Shown one piece after another: positions 24,559 to 25,938 of a stretch of DNA of 25,938 bases; position 1 is the first letter of the stretch; every line of letters begins with the position of its first letter. The notes under the pieces were generated by a model, which was not told where the DNA came from, did not search any database, and saw only the letters and a list, made by a program, of their open reading frames with translations. The stretch is taken from the NCBI GenBank assembly GCA_964510785.1, contig CAZECM010000044.1, forward strand, positions 1 to 25,938. Reading direction: 5' to 3'. The DNA comes from JAAYZM01 sp964510785 (lineage in GTDB: Bacteria; Actinomycetota; Actinomycetes; Actinomycetales; Cellulomonadaceae). The translations under genes and the position numbers were made by a program.

Positions 24559-25938
24559 ATGACCACCACCTCGGTCCCTCCCACCTCGCTCCACGAGACG
24601 CCCGCCACCGCGGACGCCTGGCGGGGCTTCGAGCCGGGGGACTGGTCCCGTGGCATCGACGTGCGCGACTTCATCCAGCGCAACTACACGCCCTACGAGG
24701 GTGACTCCGCGTTCCTGGCCGGTGCCACGCCGCGCACCGAGAAGGTCTGGGCGAGGCTCTCCTCGATGTTCCCGGAGGAGCGCGAGCGCGGCATCTACGA
24801 CGTCGACACCCATACGCCGTCGACCATCACGTCGCACGCGCCCGGCTACATCGACCGCGACCTGGAGATCATCGTCGGCCTGCAGACCGATGCCCCGCTG
24901 CGCCACCCGCCGTTCGGCATGATCGCGCGGCGCAGNNNNNNNNNNACCGATGCCCCGCTGCGCCGCGCGATCATGCCGAACGGCGGGTGGCGCATGGTGG
25001 CCGGTGCCCTCGAGACCTACGGCTACGAGCCCGACGAGACCGTCAAGAAGATCTTCACGACGTACCGCAAGACCCACAACGACGGCGTGTTCGACGTCTA
25101 CCCGCCCGACGTGCGCAAGGCGCGCTCGAGCCACATCATCACGGGACTCCCGGACGCCTACGGCCGCGGCCGCATCATCGGCGACTACCGCCGCGTGTCC
25201 CTGTACGGCGTCGACGCCCTGATCGCAGCGAAGCACACCGAGAAGGCCGAGCTCGACGGCGTACGCAGCGTCGAGGACGTCATCCGGGACCGCGAGGAGC
25301 TCTCGGAGCAGATCCGCGCGCTCGGCGAGCTCAAGGAGATGGCCGCCGGTTACGGCTTCGACATCTCCCGTCCCGCTGCGACGGCGCGCGAGGCCGTGCA
25401 GTGGCTCTACCTCGCCTACCTCGGCGCGGTGAAGGAGCAGAACGGTGCGGCGATGTCGCTCGGCCGCGTCTCGACCTTCCTCGACGTCTTCCTGCAGCGC
25501 GACCTCGAGGCGGGCGTGATCACCGAGGAGGAGGCGCAAGAGCTCATCGACGACTTCGTCATCAAGCTGCGCATCGTTCGCTTCCTGCGCACCCCCGAGT
25601 ACGACGCCCTCTTCTCCGGTGACCCGACGTGGGTCACCGAGACGATCGCCGGCATCGGCGAGGACGGTCGCCCGCTCGTGACGAAGAGCTCGTTCCGGTT
25701 CCTCAACACCCTGTACACGCTGGGCCCGGCCCCCGAGCCGAACCTGACCGTGCTGTGGAGCGACGCGCTGCCCGAGGGCTTCAAGAGCTTCTGCTCGCAG
25801 GTCTCGATCGACACGTCCTCGATCCAGTACGAGTCCGACGACCTGCTGCGGGACGCGTGGGGCGACGACAGCGCCATCGCGTGCTGCGTCTCGGGCATGC
25901 GCGTCGGCAAGCAGATGCAGTTCTTCGGCGCTCGCGTC
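24559..25938 (+). CDS. pflB: pyruvate formate-lyase (formate C-acetyltransferase), 5' part, interrupted by an assembly gap
   Basis: A glycyl-radical enzyme converting pyruvate and CoA to acetyl-CoA and formate in anaerobic metabolism; cytosolic. The ATG has AAGGAG 6 nt upstream. Family motifs are WRGFEPGDWSRGIDVRDFI at the N-terminus, IVGLQTDAPLRRAIMPNGG (spanning the gap once repaired), AMSLGRVSTFLDVFLQRDL, and the active-site Cys pair in IACCVSGMR (codons 25882-25887). The window ends before the glycyl-radical site, so the C-terminal part is missing. Ten Ns at 24936-24945, with fold-back sequence on their left, insert 60 nt; removing it puts the Cys pair at about residues 422-423, agreeing with 418-419 in the E. 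coli enzyme. The reading frame is kept because the insertion is a multiple of three. The activase gene (pflA) is expected just beyond the window. Confidence 0.95.
   Translation, partial: MTTTSVPPTSLHETPATADAWRGFEPGDWSRGIDVRDFIQRNYTPYEGDSAFLAGATPRTEKVWARLSSMFPEERERGIYDVDTHTPSTITSHAPGYIDRDLEIIVGLQTDAPLRHPPFGMIARRXXXXTDAPLRRAIMPNGGWRMVAGALETYGYEPDETVKKIFTTYRKTHNDGVFDVYPPDVRKARSSHIITGLPDAYGRGRIIGDYRRVSLYGVDALIAAKHTEKAELDGVRSVEDVIRDREELSEQIRALGELKEMAAGYGFDISRPAATAREAVQWLYLAYLGAVKEQNGAAMSLGRVSTFLDVFLQRDLEAGVITEEEAQELIDDFVIKLRIVRFLRTPEYDALFSGDPTWVTETIAGIGEDGRPLVTKSSFRFLNTLYTLGPAPEPNLTVLWSDALPEGFKSFCSQVSIDTSSIQYESDDLLRDAWGDDSAIACCVSGMRVGKQMQFFGARV
24899..24994. repeat. fold-back inverted repeat flanking the N gap (assembly artefact)
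   Basis: The 37 nt at 24899-24935 are the exact reverse complement of 24958-24994. In addition, 19 nt at 24886-24904 recur directly at 24946-24964. Together they show that the left contig end folds back on itself and the right contig restarts in already-read sequence. This looks like an assembly error, not a biological repeat. Confidence 0.85.
24936..24945. other. 10-N scaffold gap
   Basis: Ten ambiguous bases inside the pfl reading frame. The length is probably a placeholder, since the flanking 19-nt direct repeat implies that the contigs overlap rather than being separated. Confidence 0.95.

Noticed and set aside
24899..24994. Inverted repeat in pfl as a transposon end or invertible element
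   Set aside because: The repeat abuts a 10-N gap, copies immediate flanking coding sequence, and is accompanied by a 19-nt direct overlap. All of this is explained by contig-end fold-back.

Overview
This is a high-GC, densely packed chromosomal window, most likely from an actinobacterium of the order Micrococcales. The GC-rich third codon positions, many GTG starts, a GuaB1-type IMPDH paralogue, LacI-controlled sugar importers without their own ATPases and abundant cytoplasmic glycosidases suggest a Cellulomonas/Cellulosimicrobium/Isoptericola-like plant-polymer degrader. The genus is inferred from gene content, not from a marker gene. I see no rRNA, tRNA, CRISPR array, insertion sequence or prophage gene, and no gene-free stretch longer than 300 bp.

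Layout. (1) 1-1716: 3' part of aconitase, convergent with and overlapping (4 bp, CTAG) a leftward four-gene cluster at 1713-4500. In transcription order that cluster is a CoA-type NUDIX hydrolase, a class I glutamine amidotransferase, an APH-fold phosphotransferase and a DUF1801 protein. (2) 4581-5912: a secreted lipoprotein serpin with an inhibitory-type hinge. (3) 5915-7366: GuaB1 (GMP reductase-type IMPDH paralogue), convergent with the serpin. (4) 7387-11803, leftward: lacI-family regulator, solute-binding lipoprotein and two permeases of a CUT1 sugar importer. This is divergent from a glycogen-debranching-like glucosidase gene (11904-13973), and twin operators fill the gap. (5) 14001-15908: dxs. 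(6) 15971-22285 and on to 24437: a second sugar locus. lacI2 and a GH2 glycosidase run leftward; a solute-binding lipoprotein, two permeases and a multidomain GH43 run rightward. Matching LacI-type operators lie upstream of both GH2 and the binding-protein gene. (7) 24559-end: pyruvate formate-lyase, cut by the window end and interrupted by a 10-N scaffold gap flanked by an assembly fold-back.

How it works together. Both sugar loci follow the pattern of importing an oligosaccharide, cleaving it in the cytoplasm and relieving repression through a LacI sensor. Neither encodes an ATPase, so both presumably share a genome-encoded MsiK-like ATPase elsewhere. Aconitase, dxs, guaB1 and pfl are central-metabolism genes interleaved with these accessory loci. 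A Crp/FNR-type palindrome upstream of pfl is consistent with carbon- or oxygen-responsive control of fermentation.

Nothing here is convincingly a wholly new system. The most informative signals are the back-to-back promoters sharing one operator at 11835-11896, the serpin lipoprotein, the domain composition of the GH43, TANNNT boxes placed for leaderless transcripts, and the identifiable misassembly in pfl.
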